Shown here: positions 18,318 to 28,019 of the stretch, one piece after another
Layout: every line of letters starts with the position of its first letter
Numbering within the stretch: the stretch's first letter is position 1
Assembly: GCF_943736985.1 (NCBI RefSeq)
Contig: NZ_CALSFS010000008.1
Coordinates: 81,383 to 145,382, forward strand
Length of the DNA stretch: 64,000 nt
Reading direction: 5' to 3'
Source: Clostridium sp. Marseille-Q2269
Lineage (GTDB): Bacteria > Bacillota > Clostridia > Clostridiales > Clostridiaceae
Translations under genes and position numbers: made by a program
The notes under the pieces: model-generated
What the model was told of the DNA's origin: nothing
Seen by the model: the letters and a program-made list of their open reading frames with translations, nothing else
Database searches by the model: none

Positions 18318-19064
18318 TTATAAATTATTTATCATACTAGCTAAATATCCAGCTCCAAAACCATTGTCAATATTAACAACACTTACACCACTTGCGCAAC
18401 TATTTAACATAGATAATAATGCAGAAAGCCCATGAAAGTTAGCTCCATATCCTATACTAGTAGGTACTGCTATTACAGGCTTATCAACAAGCCCTCCTAC
18501 CACGCTGGCCAAGGCTCCTTCCATTCCTGCTGCTACTACAATAACTTTAGCATCTCTTATTAATTGTAGCTTATCAAATAATCTATGAATTCCTGCTACT
18601 CCTACATCATAAATTCTTTCTACTTTATTTCCAAATATCTCTGCTGTAATAGCTGCTTCTTCAGAAACTGGTATATCAGATGTTCCTGCTGTAACTACAG
18701 CTATATATCCCTCTTTAGATTCTACTTTTCTTTTTTTTATAACTATAGTTCTAGCTAATTCGTTGTATTCAGCTTCAGGACATATTTTTTTCACCTCATC
18801 ATAGGCCTCTTTTGAAGCTCTTGTACCTAATATATTATTATCTTTTGTAAGCATAAACTCTACTATACCTTTTATTTGATCCACTGTTTTTCCTGCACAA
18901 TATATAACCTCTGGATATCCTACTCTTATCTCTCTATGATTATCAATTTTAGCATATCCTAAATCTTTAAAAGGAAGGTCTTTTAATAGGTTTACCCCTT
19001 CTTCTAAGGAAATTTTATCATTCTTAACATCTAACATTAATTTTTTAACATCTTCTGTATTCAT
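18318..19064 (-). CDS. larB: nickel-pincer cofactor biosynthesis protein LarB
   Basis: LarB carboxylates and hydrolyses nicotinic acid adenine dinucleotide to the dicarboxylate mononucleotide, the first step to the nickel-pincer nucleotide. The 248 residues contain the PurE-like core ([59 protein letters not shown]). The ATG follows AAAGAGGTGATAAA. It is the last gene of larC-larE-larB, 21 bp after larE. No lactate racemase (LarA) or LarA-like gene is in the window. Confidence 0.95.
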   Translation of the reverse strand: MNTEDVKKLMLDVKNDKISLEEGVNLLKDLPFKDLGYAKIDNHREIRVGYPEVIYCAGKTVDQIKGIVEFMLTKDNNILGTRASKEAYDEVKKICPEAEYNELARTIVIKKRKVESKEGYIAVVTAGTSDIPVSEEAAITAEIFGNKVERIYDVGVAGIHRLFDKLQLIRDAKVIVVAAGMEGALASVVGGLVDKPVIAVPTSIGYGANFHGLSALLSMLNSCASGVSVVNIDNGFGAGYLASMINNL

Positions 19065-19085
19065 ATTTTATCACCTCTTTTAAAG

Positions 19086-19892
19086 CTATTTTATATCTAT
19101 TTCAGCGTTTAAACTTCCCATTTTATATCCTTCTATATCTAATGTAACATATTTAAATCCCAATTTTTTTAAATGTTTTGATACTTTATCTAAAACCTGT
19201 TCATTAAACAACTTGATTCTATCCTCTTTGGGTACTTCTATTCTAGCTAAATCTCCATGACTTCTTATTCTTATTGCTCTAAACCCTAATTCCATCATAT
19301 ATACTTCTGATTTTTCTATTCTATCTAAATCTTCTCTTTTTATTTCTTGATTATAAGGGATTCTTGATAAAAGGCATGCATAAGCTGGTTTATTCCAAGT
19401 ATTTAATTGTAATTTCTTTGATAACATTCTTATTTCTTCTTTATTAATAGAGTTTTCTAAGAGAGGACTCTTTATTTCTAATTCCTTTAAAGCTCTCATT
19501 CCAGGTCTATAATCCTTAGTATCATCTGCATTTGTTCCATCTACTATATATTTAATACCTTTTTCATTTGCAAAATCTTTTATTTTATTAAACACACTTT
19601 TTTTACATATATAGCATCTATCTTCTGGATTAAACTTTATTTCTTCAAGCATTGGAACTTCTAAAAAATATGATTTTATTCCTATGTTATCTGCCAATTC
19701 CTTAGCTTCTTTTATTTCCCACTTAGGTATATAAGGTGCCACTACTGTAATAGAGATAGCATTATCGCCCAAAGCTTCCTTTGCTGCTTTTAATAACAAT
19801 GTACTATCTACTCCTCCTGAAAAACCTACTGCAACACTTCCTAAATCCTTTAGATAGTCAATAAGCTTATTATATTTATAATTTATGTTCAT
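19086..19892 (-). CDS. larE: ATP-dependent sulfur transferase LarE (three-cysteine type)
   Basis: PP-loop enzyme that adenylates and then sulfurises the pincer precursor. SGGVDS lies at 25-30. The protein has exactly three cysteines: C93 and C96 (CYIC) and C173 (YACLLSRIPY). The single sacrificial cysteine of Lactiplantibacillus LarE corresponds to C173; three-cysteine LarEs such as that of Thermotoga bind a [4Fe-4S] cluster and can turn over, so this copy is predicted to be of the cluster type. The ATG at 19892 is preceded by GTAAGGAGTAATAAT, whose GGAG overlaps the larC stop codon, which implies translational coupling. 268 residues. Confidence 0.93.
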   Translation of the reverse strand: MNINYKYNKLIDYLKDLGSVAVGFSGGVDSTLLLKAAKEALGDNAISITVVAPYIPKWEIKEAKELADNIGIKSYFLEVPMLEEIKFNPEDRCYICKKSVFNKIKDFANEKGIKYIVDGTNADDTKDYRPGMRALKELEIKSPLLENSINKEEIRMLSKKLQLNTWNKPAYACLLSRIPYNQEIKREDLDRIEKSEVYMMELGFRAIRIRSHGDLARIEVPKEDRIKLFNEQVLDKVSKHLKKLGFKYVTLDIEGYKMGSLNAEIDIK

Positions 19893-19896
19893 ATTA

Positions 19897-21195
19897 TTAC
19901 TCCTTACTTTTATTAACTGCGTCATAAACTTTTTTTATAGATATATTATTTTGTAATGCAGCTTTTTTGCAATCTTCATATTCTGGTTTACTATTTAATA
20001 CCTGTCCTTTTAAATAAGACTTTTTTACAGAAATTTCTCCATATTCAGTTCTTACTTTTTCTATTTTTCTATTTAGCATTGACTTTTCTACACAGTATTT
20101 TCTTATTCCTAAAGTAGTAGTTTCTCTAAATATAGTCTGTTTCATAATATCTTCTAATCTATTTTCACACAAAACTGTTAATTTAACAGCTGGTCTAGTC
20201 TTTTTCATTATTATTGGTGTAATATAAACATCTGCTGCGCCCTCATGAAGTAATTTATTAATTACATATTCATAAATCTCAGAATTCATATCATCTATAT
20301 TACATTCCAATATTAAAGCTTCTTGTTTTTCAAAATCCTGCTCTTTTTCTTCCTTATATTCTGCTAAAAAAGCTCTTAATACATTAGGTATATCTGACAA
20401 GTCTTTTCCTCCTATACCATATCCAACTTTTTTAATGTCAAAATTCTTGCTTTGAGTAAATTTACACACTATAGATGCTACTATAGCAGCTCCTGTAGGA
20501 GTAGTTGCTTCAAAAGGTATTTCCTCTGAAGACACCATTGGTATATCTTTTAGTATTTCTGCTGTAGCTGGGGCTGGAACTGGCATTGTTCCATGGGCGC
20601 ATTTTACAAATCCAGATCCTACTTGAACTTTTGAACATAATATTTCATCTACTTTTAAATAATCTAAGCATATAGCAGCTCCAACTATATCTATTATAGA
20701 ATCAGTTGCGCCTACTTCATGAAAATGAACTTCTTCTAAAGATTTATTATGTACTTTTCCTTCAGCCTTAGCCACTTCTAAAAATATTTCTTTACTAATA
20801 TTTTTAATATTATCATTTAGTTCACTATGTTCTATTATTTTATTTATACTTATTAAATTTCTATGTTCATGATGATGTTCATGCCCATGACTATGTTCAT
20901 GCCCATGACTATGTTCCTGATCATGATTATGTTGATGATGATTATGCTCATGACTGTGCTCTTCATGGTGACTGTGTTCGTGTTCACATGAGTTTTTTAA
21001 TATAACATCAACCTTTGTTCCTGATATACCTTTTCTTGAATCTTTATATGTTTTAACTTCAAATTCATCATTAATATTAAGTTTATCTAATTCTTTTAAC
21101 AAATAATTTTCATCTACACCTAAATCTATTAATGCTCCTAAGTTCATATCTCCACTTATTCCTGAAAAACAGTCATAATACAATATTTTTCTCAT
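19897..21195 (-). CDS. larC: nickel insertion protein LarC, unsplit, with long His-rich segment
   Basis: CTP-dependent nickel insertion into the pincer nucleotide. All 432 residues are in one frame (LYYDCFSGISGDMNLGALIDLG at the start, EVHFHEVGATDSI and GAAIVASI in the middle, ECNIDDMNSEIYEYV starting the C-terminal half), whereas in Lactiplantibacillus plantarum the gene is split and joined by frameshifting. A segment near residues 69-111 is almost half histidine in repeated (H)EHSHGHEH units, a likely nickel store. The ATG follows AAGGAGAATTAAGT. It is the first gene of larC-larE-larB. Confidence 0.95.
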   Translation of the reverse strand: MRKILYYDCFSGISGDMNLGALIDLGVDENYLLKELDKLNINDEFEVKTYKDSRKGISGTKVDVILKNSCEHEHSHHEEHSHEHNHHQHNHDQEHSHGHEHSHGHEHHHEHRNLISINKIIEHSELNDNIKNISKEIFLEVAKAEGKVHNKSLEEVHFHEVGATDSIIDIVGAAICLDYLKVDEILCSKVQVGSGFVKCAHGTMPVPAPATAEILKDIPMVSSEEIPFEATTPTGAAIVASIVCKFTQSKNFDIKKVGYGIGGKDLSDIPNVLRAFLAEYKEEKEQDFEKQEALILECNIDDMNSEIYEYVINKLLHEGAADVYITPIIMKKTRPAVKLTVLCENRLEDIMKQTIFRETTTLGIRKYCVEKSMLNRKIEKVRTEYGEISVKKSYLKGQVLNSKPEYEDCKKAALQNNISIKKVYDAVNKSKE

Positions 21196-21415
21196 ACTTA
21201 ATTCTCCTTGCTTTTAATTATTTTATGGTTACTATTGTTTAATTTATATTCTTAAAATAATTGTCTAAATATATAATCAATTTTAACATATATCAAATAA
21301 TCTTTTAACAATATATTGCATTTAATTATTTAAATTAACAAAAATAATATATATTTAATAAGTTATCTTTATTATTACTAGTTTATGCATTAAAAAGTAT
21401 TTTTCAATGATATAA

Positions 21416-21449
21416 AAAATAGTATGGATATTAATATCCATACTATTTT
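21416..21449 (-). terminator. terminator of the guanylyltransferase gene
   Basis: Nearly perfect palindrome with arms AATAGTATGGATATT and its complement, touching the stop codon of manC. It has A/T runs at both ends. The stretch 21196-21415 upstream of larC is AT-rich; I see no gene or clear site in it. Confidence 0.8.
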
Positions 21450-22516
21450 CATATATATTTTTTTAAATTGTCATTTTCTTTTAATTCCTGTACCAAATGT
21501 TTAATTTCCTGATCTTTATATTTGTCCATTATAAGCAGTACATCTCCACCATCTACTATAACTAAATCTTTTATGCCGAATCCTATAACCAACTTGTCTT
21601 TTGCTATTACAGAACAATTTTCACTCTCTTTTAAATAACTATTACCACATACACTATTATTTCTATAACTGTTTAGAAATCTACTAAGAGCAGTAAAACT
21701 TCCTATATCATCCCACTTGAAATTACTCTTTATAACATACGCTTTTCTGGTTTTTTGCATAATACCAAAATCTACAGATATTCCTTCTATTACCTCATAT
21801 TCTTCTCTAATTATTTTATCTTCTTCTTCCGTATCTATCTTGGTGTATATTCTCATCATGCTTTTATATATTTTAGGCAAATATTTCTCCATCTCTCTTA
21901 GATAAACATCTGCTCTCCATATAAACATTCCACTATTCCATAAATATTCTTCACTAGATACTAGATCTCTTGCAATTTCTACATTAGGCTTTTCTAAGAA
22001 CCTTTCCACCTTATAAGTAAAACTCTGATTGTTAACCTTATCCCCCATCTTTATATATCCATATCCTGTTTCCGGTCTTAATGGCTTTATTCCTATGGTT
22101 ACTAATCCCCTTCTTTTTTCTACTATATCTACACCTTGTTTTATAATATCAGTGAATTCTTTCTCATTCTCTATATAGTGATCTGAAGGTAGTACTATCA
22201 TAGATGCATCCTTATCTTTTTTTAAAAGTTTTACAGCTGAAAGCCCTATACATGTAGCAGTTTCTCTATTGTAAGGTTCTGCAAATATATTTTCTTTTTT
22301 CAGTTCTGGTAATTCTTCATATATTTTGTCCATATACTCTTCATTAGTTACTATATATATATTATCATTATTTACTAATGGTTTTATTCTATCTACAGTT
22401 GCCTTTAGGAAACTTTTATCATTTATTACCTTTAAAAACTGCTTTGGGTTTTCTGATCGTGATAATGGATATAGCCTTGTTCCTTTTCCACCTGCAAGTA
22501 TTAATGCATATAACAC
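21449..22516 (-). CDS. manC: mannose-1-phosphate guanylyltransferase
   Basis: Makes GDP-mannose from GTP and mannose 1-phosphate. The 355 residues begin LYALILAGGKGTRLYPLSR (nucleotide-binding signature), followed by ENPKQFLKV, VLPSDHYI, FLEKP and WNSGMFIW, all typical of the family. Only the pyrophosphorylase domain is present; there is no fused isomerase. The start is a GTG at 22516 with GGGAGAGG five to six bases upstream; the frame is open to 22546, but that region contains the ribosome site. GDP-mannose could feed the two GT4 enzymes of the coat island or the cell surface. It lies 76 bp after the helicase gene. Confidence 0.88.
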   Translation of the reverse strand: MLYALILAGGKGTRLYPLSRSENPKQFLKVINDKSFLKATVDRIKPLVNNDNIYIVTNEEYMDKIYEELPELKKENIFAEPYNRETATCIGLSAVKLLKKDKDASMIVLPSDHYIENEKEFTDIIKQGVDIVEKRRGLVTIGIKPLRPETGYGYIKMGDKVNNQSFTYKVERFLEKPNVEIARDLVSSEEYLWNSGMFIWRADVYLREMEKYLPKIYKSMMRIYTKIDTEEEDKIIREEYEVIEGISVDFGIMQKTRKAYVIKSNFKWDDIGSFTALSRFLNSYRNNSVCGNSYLKESENCSVIAKDKLVIGFGIKDLVIVDGGDVLLIMDKYKDQEIKHLVQELKENDNLKKYI

Positions 22517-22592
22517 AGAATCCTCTCCCAATAATGCTATATTCATATATTATGTATAAAATATAGCATTTGTGAAAAAACATTGTATATAT

Positions 22593-25500
22593 TTAAACTA
22601 CTAACAAGTTATTCTTTAATATTTCTTTAGAATAATTTTTATATAATCCACTTTTCATCAAAAATTCGTAAAATTTTTCCATTTCTCTTTCTGGATTTCT
22701 GTAAAACTTACTCCCTCTTATTTTATAAAAAGACCAGCCTAATCTAGTCAGATCCATCTCTAAATCTAGAATATGTTGTATATTATTATTTTCATATAAC
22801 TCACCATCATCGCATATTACCGCAATTCTATTATGTTCACCTTCTAGTATAAAATCTATAATATATTTACCTAACTTTATATTAGATTTTATATCACACT
22901 TTAAATTTTTTATATTATCATATATGTCCTTTTGAAATTTTGTTTGCATAACATAATTTATATTGGGTAATTTACTTTCGTAGTTCTTATAATTATTAAA
23001 ATAGTCTATTAACTTATATCTTACGCAATTACTATTTAAATTTTTATAATTTATAGAATAAAACAAAAATATTTGATTTCTGGCTCTGCTTACTGCTACA
23101 TTAAATCTTTTTGTATCAGTTTCTTTTGTTAAGGCAGTATATTTCATATTGTCTCCAACTACCATGGATAAAAATATTATATCCCTTTCATCCCCTTGAA
23201 AAGAATACGCATCTCCACATACTAATTTTCTTCTTTTTATTTCTTCTTTACTTAAATTATTTTTTAATAAATTTTCTATAAATTCACTTTGAGAATCTCC
23301 TAGTAGAGATATCACCCCCATGGTCATATCCTTATATTTACTATCCCTACAGCACTCTAGCACCTTATTAACTAATGCTTCTGCCTCATTGATATTTAAT
23401 TGTTTGCTTTTCTCTCTATATCCATCTTCAACTTTTATACATTGCACAGCTGGATTAAAAACCTCTCTCTTTGTAGGATACCTAAGAGGTACTATTAAAT
23501 CTGAATAACATAATTTATTGCTAAACTGAACTATTTCTGGCACAGATCTAAAGTGTTCTTTAAGCATTGTTCTATCTTTAAATGTTCTAAGAGCTGTATC
23601 ATACAAACTAGTCTGCAAATCAAACCATTGGCTCTGAGGTATACCATCTAAATACTTATCAATAAAATTGTTTATCATGGCTTGATCTGTGCCCACTACT
23701 TCTGGGCTAATCTGTTTATCATCCCCAACTATTATTGCTTTCTTAGCTCTCATAAGAGCAGATATGGCAAATATATTACTTTGACTACTTTCATCAAATA
23801 TTACCACATCAAACTGTTCTTTAGATGGTTTTATATTCTCTATTATCTTATCTAAAGGCATAATCCAAACAGGAATTATGCCTTTACATTTTTCCATTTC
23901 TTCCTTTGCTATGTTGCTATACTCTAATACGAATTTTCCCCTCCCTTTTCCGATTCTTTTTACAGCTTGTACCCATGAAAATAGACTTCTTTTTTGCTCT
24001 TCATTAATATTTGATATTACATTTTTCCATGCTTTTTTACTAATTATTTGATTTATTATTTTCTTTTCCTTATTTTTTTCTTCTATCAATTTATCTTGCA
24101 ACTTTTTTTCATCTATTTTTTCTAACTTTTTAAACAAATCGTTATATTGAGCCCATTTCCATGCATTTTCCCAATTATTAAATTTATAATCTTTTTTATA
24201 ATTTTCTAATACAAAGTCTAATGTCTTAGGACAATTTTCCTCCAACTTTTTATATACATAGTTTATTTCATCCATATTGGACTTCATTGACATAATTTTT
24301 TCTATATATTCATAAGCTTCCTTTATATAATTTATATTTTCTTCATCTATTCCTTCTACTATACAATTTAAACTTTTAAAGTTTCTAACTTGTTTTTTTA
24401 TTATTTCCATAAAGGCCTTTAACTCATTATACTCATTTATTGATTTTATACATTCTATACACTGTATGAAATATTCATATGTGCTTATTTCATACCAATT
24501 TATATTAATAGGTATTCTTATTCTTCCTAATAATTTTATTATTTTATCTCTATACTCTCTATTCCAATTCATAATAATATCTAAATTATTAGTTATATAT
24601 TCTACTAAAATTAAATTATCTATATTATAATTTATATCCTTTTTTACATAACTATTTATTATATTTTCCCACAATCTATTTAAAAAACTATAAATTTTTC
24701 TTTCTTCTATATAGTCATTCATAATAGTTAGTTGCTCTATGGTTTTTATATTTTCTCCATTTATATAACAATTTTTAAAAATATAATCATATTTATTATT
24801 AAATACTTTAAATATTTTACCAATCTTCTTTTTACCTTTAACTTTTGAATATACCATCTGAAAATCCTTTATAAGTATATCCATATTATCTATTTCTTTT
24901 ATTTCTATTGAATATTGATTTATATTGCTTCTTATTTTTATCAAATTATCTTTATAACTATTTAAATTAAGTAAAAAATTATTTATTGATTCTCTAAAAA
25001 TTTCACTTGAATAATATAATTTAAACATTTGTCCTATGATAGGATCTTCTGTTATATCTTTCATTTTTTCAATACATTTATACAAAAATTCTAATAACGT
25101 ATTATAATTACATTTGCATTCTGCAGGTATATACCATCCTTTTATTTTATCTTTATAGAAATTCAAATTACTTTCTAAATATATCATTTTATCTAATTTA
25201 TTTTCTACTTCATTGTATAAAGGCATTTTATTACATATAAACATAAGATCATTAATATTATTTATATACCCTTTACCCTTATCTTTTAATAAAGATACTA
25301 ATTTATTAAACTGCTCCTCATTAACAGGCTTTATATCCTCATATCTTATATTGTCTTTAATCCATCCATATTTATATTCATTTTCGTTTAGCCAAGATCC
25401 TATATTAATTAATTTATAGTAATTTCCTCCATAATATATTTTTTTATTTTCCATAAACTCTATTTCTTTTAATTTCTTATATAAAACTTCTTTATTTTTC

Positions 25501-26657
25501 TTACATTTCTCTCTTTCATTGTTCAAAATATATAAATCATCCATTATGTCACTTGGATTTTTGCATAAATTATCAGATATATTTTTAATGCATTCTTCTA
25601 ATTCATAATCTCCATCATTGTTATCTAATAAATTTACACATAAAGGCTTTATATCTTCAGGTATTTTATTTATTAACACTTTTAAAGCTCTACTTGTTTC
25701 ACTGGTAACCAAAACTTTTTTACCATGAGCTAAAAAATTACATATAAGGTTTGCTATGGTATGGCTCTTTCCTGTACCTGGTGGCCCTTGGACTAATATA
25801 GCCTCATTATCACATATTTTTCTTGCTATAGAAATTTGCTCTTCATTAGCATGTAGTGGAAATAATATATCTTCTTTACAGCTTTTCCATTGATCTTTAT
25901 CAATAATAGTATTATCTTCTATTTCCTTTTCATCTACTAAAGCCTCTATAGTCTTAGGTATATCATAACCTTTGTCTATTACATCTATCATTGACTCTAT
26001 TTCTTTAACCCATAAACTATTATCTATTTTCCTTATTATAATCACTGGACAATTATATATAACGGGTTTTTCTGTTAACTCTATTTTATTTATATCTTTT
26101 ATATCTTTAAATTCTACTTCTGAATTATTATTTAATAATAATTGTATTTTATTTTTAATATTTTTATAATCCATTATATCTATTTCTTCTTTTTCCCAGT
26201 TACTTTTCAGAGTAAGGATTTTTTTAAATATATTTTTATTAAAAAAATCACAAGCCTGCATTTCTAATTTTATATTTTTACAAATGTTTAAATTTAAAAT
26301 ATCTTCATTTTCTATAAAATCAACTTTAATCTTTGATGTTATCATCGGATGAATCACATTTTTGCTGGTTTTTAACGCTAAAATAGCTTGTCCTAATATT
26401 AATTCATTTTCGTCTTCTCCCATTTGCTGTTCTAAATAATATTTATAAATTTTATCATATATATCCCCTGCTTTTTTAGATATTTTTATATTAATATTAT
26501 TATTCTTATCTTTATTTAAATTACAATAATTATTTCTAGCTATGTCTTTTTTAGTATATGCAGCTTCATATGTTCTAACATCACTTGAACTTTTATTCAT
26601 TTTTTTTATTCTTAAAAGATAATAAAATATATTTTTTATCTTCTCTGAACACTTCAT
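22593..26657 (-). CDS. superfamily 1 helicase with C-terminal nuclease-like domain
   Basis: The 1354 residues hold Walker A QGPPGTGKSHT near 288-298, a long helical insertion (about 400-880), Walker B VVIFDESSQ near 949-957, then GDDKQISP, LKEHFRS, SFQGDERD and NVAVSRARNQ. This is the Upf1/Dna2-like AAA_11/AAA_12 architecture. The last 110 residues resemble the Vsr/MTES_1575 endonuclease fold (KYIIDFIL, then a VICDDG strand and WSFYKIRGSKFYRNPE). The family usually shows Glu-x-Asp-Gly at that strand; here the Glu position appears to be Ile, so cleavage activity is doubtful. Related helicase-Vsr fusions act in phage defence. The ATG follows GTGGAGGTGTAC. No partner gene is evident. Confidence 0.82.
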   Translation of the reverse strand: MKCSEKIKNIFYYLLRIKKMNKSSSDVRTYEAAYTKKDIARNNYCNLNKDKNNNINIKISKKAGDIYDKIYKYYLEQQMGEDENELILGQAILALKTSKNVIHPMITSKIKVDFIENEDILNLNICKNIKLEMQACDFFNKNIFKKILTLKSNWEKEEIDIMDYKNIKNKIQLLLNNNSEVEFKDIKDINKIELTEKPVIYNCPVIIIRKIDNSLWVKEIESMIDVIDKGYDIPKTIEALVDEKEIEDNTIIDKDQWKSCKEDILFPLHANEEQISIARKICDNEAILVQGPPGTGKSHTIANLICNFLAHGKKVLVTSETSRALKVLINKIPEDIKPLCVNLLDNNDGDYELEECIKNISDNLCKNPSDIMDDLYILNNEREKCKKNKEVLYKKLKEIEFMENKKIYYGGNYYKLINIGSWLNENEYKYGWIKDNIRYEDIKPVNEEQFNKLVSLLKDKGKGYINNINDLMFICNKMPLYNEVENKLDKMIYLESNLNFYKDKIKGWYIPAECKCNYNTLLEFLYKCIEKMKDITEDPIIGQMFKLYYSSEIFRESINNFLLNLNSYKDNLIKIRSNINQYSIEIKEIDNMDILIKDFQMVYSKVKGKKKIGKIFKVFNNKYDYIFKNCYINGENIKTIEQLTIMNDYIEERKIYSFLNRLWENIINSYVKKDINYNIDNLILVEYITNNLDIIMNWNREYRDKIIKLLGRIRIPININWYEISTYEYFIQCIECIKSINEYNELKAFMEIIKKQVRNFKSLNCIVEGIDEENINYIKEAYEYIEKIMSMKSNMDEINYVYKKLEENCPKTLDFVLENYKKDYKFNNWENAWKWAQYNDLFKKLEKIDEKKLQDKLIEEKNKEKKIINQIISKKAWKNVISNINEEQKRSLFSWVQAVKRIGKGRGKFVLEYSNIAKEEMEKCKGIIPVWIMPLDKIIENIKPSKEQFDVVIFDESSQSNIFAISALMRAKKAIIVGDDKQISPEVVGTDQAMINNFIDKYLDGIPQSQWFDLQTSLYDTALRTFKDRTMLKEHFRSVPEIVQFSNKLCYSDLIVPLRYPTKREVFNPAVQCIKVEDGYREKSKQLNINEAEALVNKVLECCRDSKYKDMTMGVISLLGDSQSEFIENLLKNNLSKEEIKRRKLVCGDAYSFQGDERDIIFLSMVVGDNMKYTALTKETDTKRFNVAVSRARNQIFLFYSINYKNLNSNCVRYKLIDYFNNYKNYESKLPNINYVMQTKFQKDIYDNIKNLKCDIKSNIKLGKYIIDFILEGEHNRIAVICDDGELYENNNIQHILDLEMDLTRLGWSFYKIRGSKFYRNPEREMEKFYEFLMKSGLYKNYSKEILKNNLLVV

Positions 26658-26815
26658 ATGTACACCTCCACTAATTTTTAGAAATAATATATTAACTTTT
26701 ATGTTAAATTATACCATTTACTATTGGTATATTCAAAAAAATCGTAATACAAATTATTATGAAAAATTCTTTAATTTTATTGTTTAATTTAAGCTTTTAA
26801 AAATTATGATAAAAT

Positions 26816-26851
26816 AAAAAAAGATGTGCTATTTATCTACACATCTTTTTT
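26816..26851 (-). terminator. ccpA terminator
   Basis: Stem AAAGATGTG / CACATCTTT with an 11-base loop and T7 on the minus strand. Confidence 0.88.
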
Positions 26852-26872
26852 ATAAAATATATTAATAATTAT

Positions 26873-27871
26873 CTATTTTTTACAGGAATCTCTTTCTACT
26901 ATTTTATATTGTAATACATAATCATTATTTTCTAATTGTTCTTTGTTTATTATTTTTATAAGCATTCTCATTCCTACAGATCCCATATCATACATTGGCT
27001 GTGCTACTGTTGTTAATTTAGGATAAAAAACATCAGCAGAATATATATTATTAAATCCCATAACATCTATATCTTCAGGAATTCTTAAATTTTTATCTCT
27101 TAAAGCATTTATTGCTCCCATAGCTATTTCATCATCAGCACAGAAAATAGCATCTACTTTTTCATTTTCTAATATTTTATTTACACCTTCATAACCATCC
27201 TTTACCTTCATACCACCTAAATAAACTAAGTTTTTGTTTTCTTCAATATTATTCTTACTTAAAGCTAATTTATATCCTTCATATCTTAAAGCTGCACCAT
27301 TTGCCATATCTTCATGCAATCCTATGTAAGCTATATTCTTATTGCCTTTATTAATTAAATATTCTGTAGCATCTAAAGCTGCTTTTAAATTATCTATAGT
27401 TACACTTGGTAGATTTTCTTTATTATCTTTTGTTTCTACTAAAACTACTGGTAGTTGCAAGCTTTTAATTAGTTCTAATATATTTTTTTCCAAGGAATTA
27501 CTCATATATAGAACACCGTCTGCCATTTTCTCTCTTAATACTCTTAAATACTCCATTTCTTTTTCTGGATCTAAATCTGTATTACATAGCATTATATTAT
27601 AATCATATATATTAGCTACATCTTCAGCTCCTCTTACAATCTCTGGATAAAATTGATTTGATATATCTGGTATTATTATTCCTATGGTTTTAGATTTTTG
27701 TGTTTTTAAACTTCTAGCAACTATATTAGGTCTATATCCTAATTTTTTTATTGCATCTAATACTTTCTTTTTAGTATCCTCATTTACAACATCTATATTG
27801 TTTAATACTCTTGAAACCGTAGCTATGGAAACTTGAGCTTCTTTAGCTACATCTTTTATTGAAACTGCCAT
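26873..27871 (-). CDS. ccpA: LacI-family regulator, CcpA type
   Basis: The 332 residues start with the LacI helix-turn-helix (SIKDVAKEAQVSIATVSRVL, hinge RSLKTQKSKTIGIIIPD) and continue into a sugar-binding-like effector domain. Overall length, the N-terminal hinge and NQFYPEIVRGAEDVAN fit clostridial CcpA, the carbon catabolite control protein that binds cre sites with HPr-Ser-P. It stands alone with no sugar operon beside it, which favours a global regulator over a local repressor. The ATG follows AGGAGTGATTTGA. Another LacI member cannot be excluded from sequence alone. Confidence 0.8.
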   Translation of the reverse strand: MAVSIKDVAKEAQVSIATVSRVLNNIDVVNEDTKKKVLDAIKKLGYRPNIVARSLKTQKSKTIGIIIPDISNQFYPEIVRGAEDVANIYDYNIMLCNTDLDPEKEMEYLRVLREKMADGVLYMSNSLEKNILELIKSLQLPVVLVETKDNKENLPSVTIDNLKAALDATEYLINKGNKNIAYIGLHEDMANGAALRYEGYKLALSKNNIEENKNLVYLGGMKVKDGYEGVNKILENEKVDAIFCADDEIAMGAINALRDKNLRIPEDIDVMGFNNIYSADVFYPKLTTVAQPMYDMGSVGMRMLIKIINKEQLENNDYVLQYKIVERDSCKK

Positions 27872-27964
27872 TCAAATCACTCCTATTATTTATTAAAATC
27901 TAAAATATTTATATTTATAAAATTTTCTATTCTTTAATAGTTTTCCCTTATTACAATTATTATA

Positions 27965-28006
27965 ATAAAAAACGTGCATAGAATAAACAATTTTTATTCT
28001 ATGCAC
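27965..28006 (-). terminator. ileS terminator
   Basis: Perfect 14-bp stem (GTGCATAGAATAAA with its complement), short loop, then GTTTTTT on the minus strand. Confidence 0.92.
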
Positions 28007-28019
28007 AAAATTGTATGTG

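Noticed and set aside
20840-21000. LarC split or frameshifted
   Set aside because: The reading frame is continuous across the His-rich segment into the C-terminal half, so no frameshift is needed.
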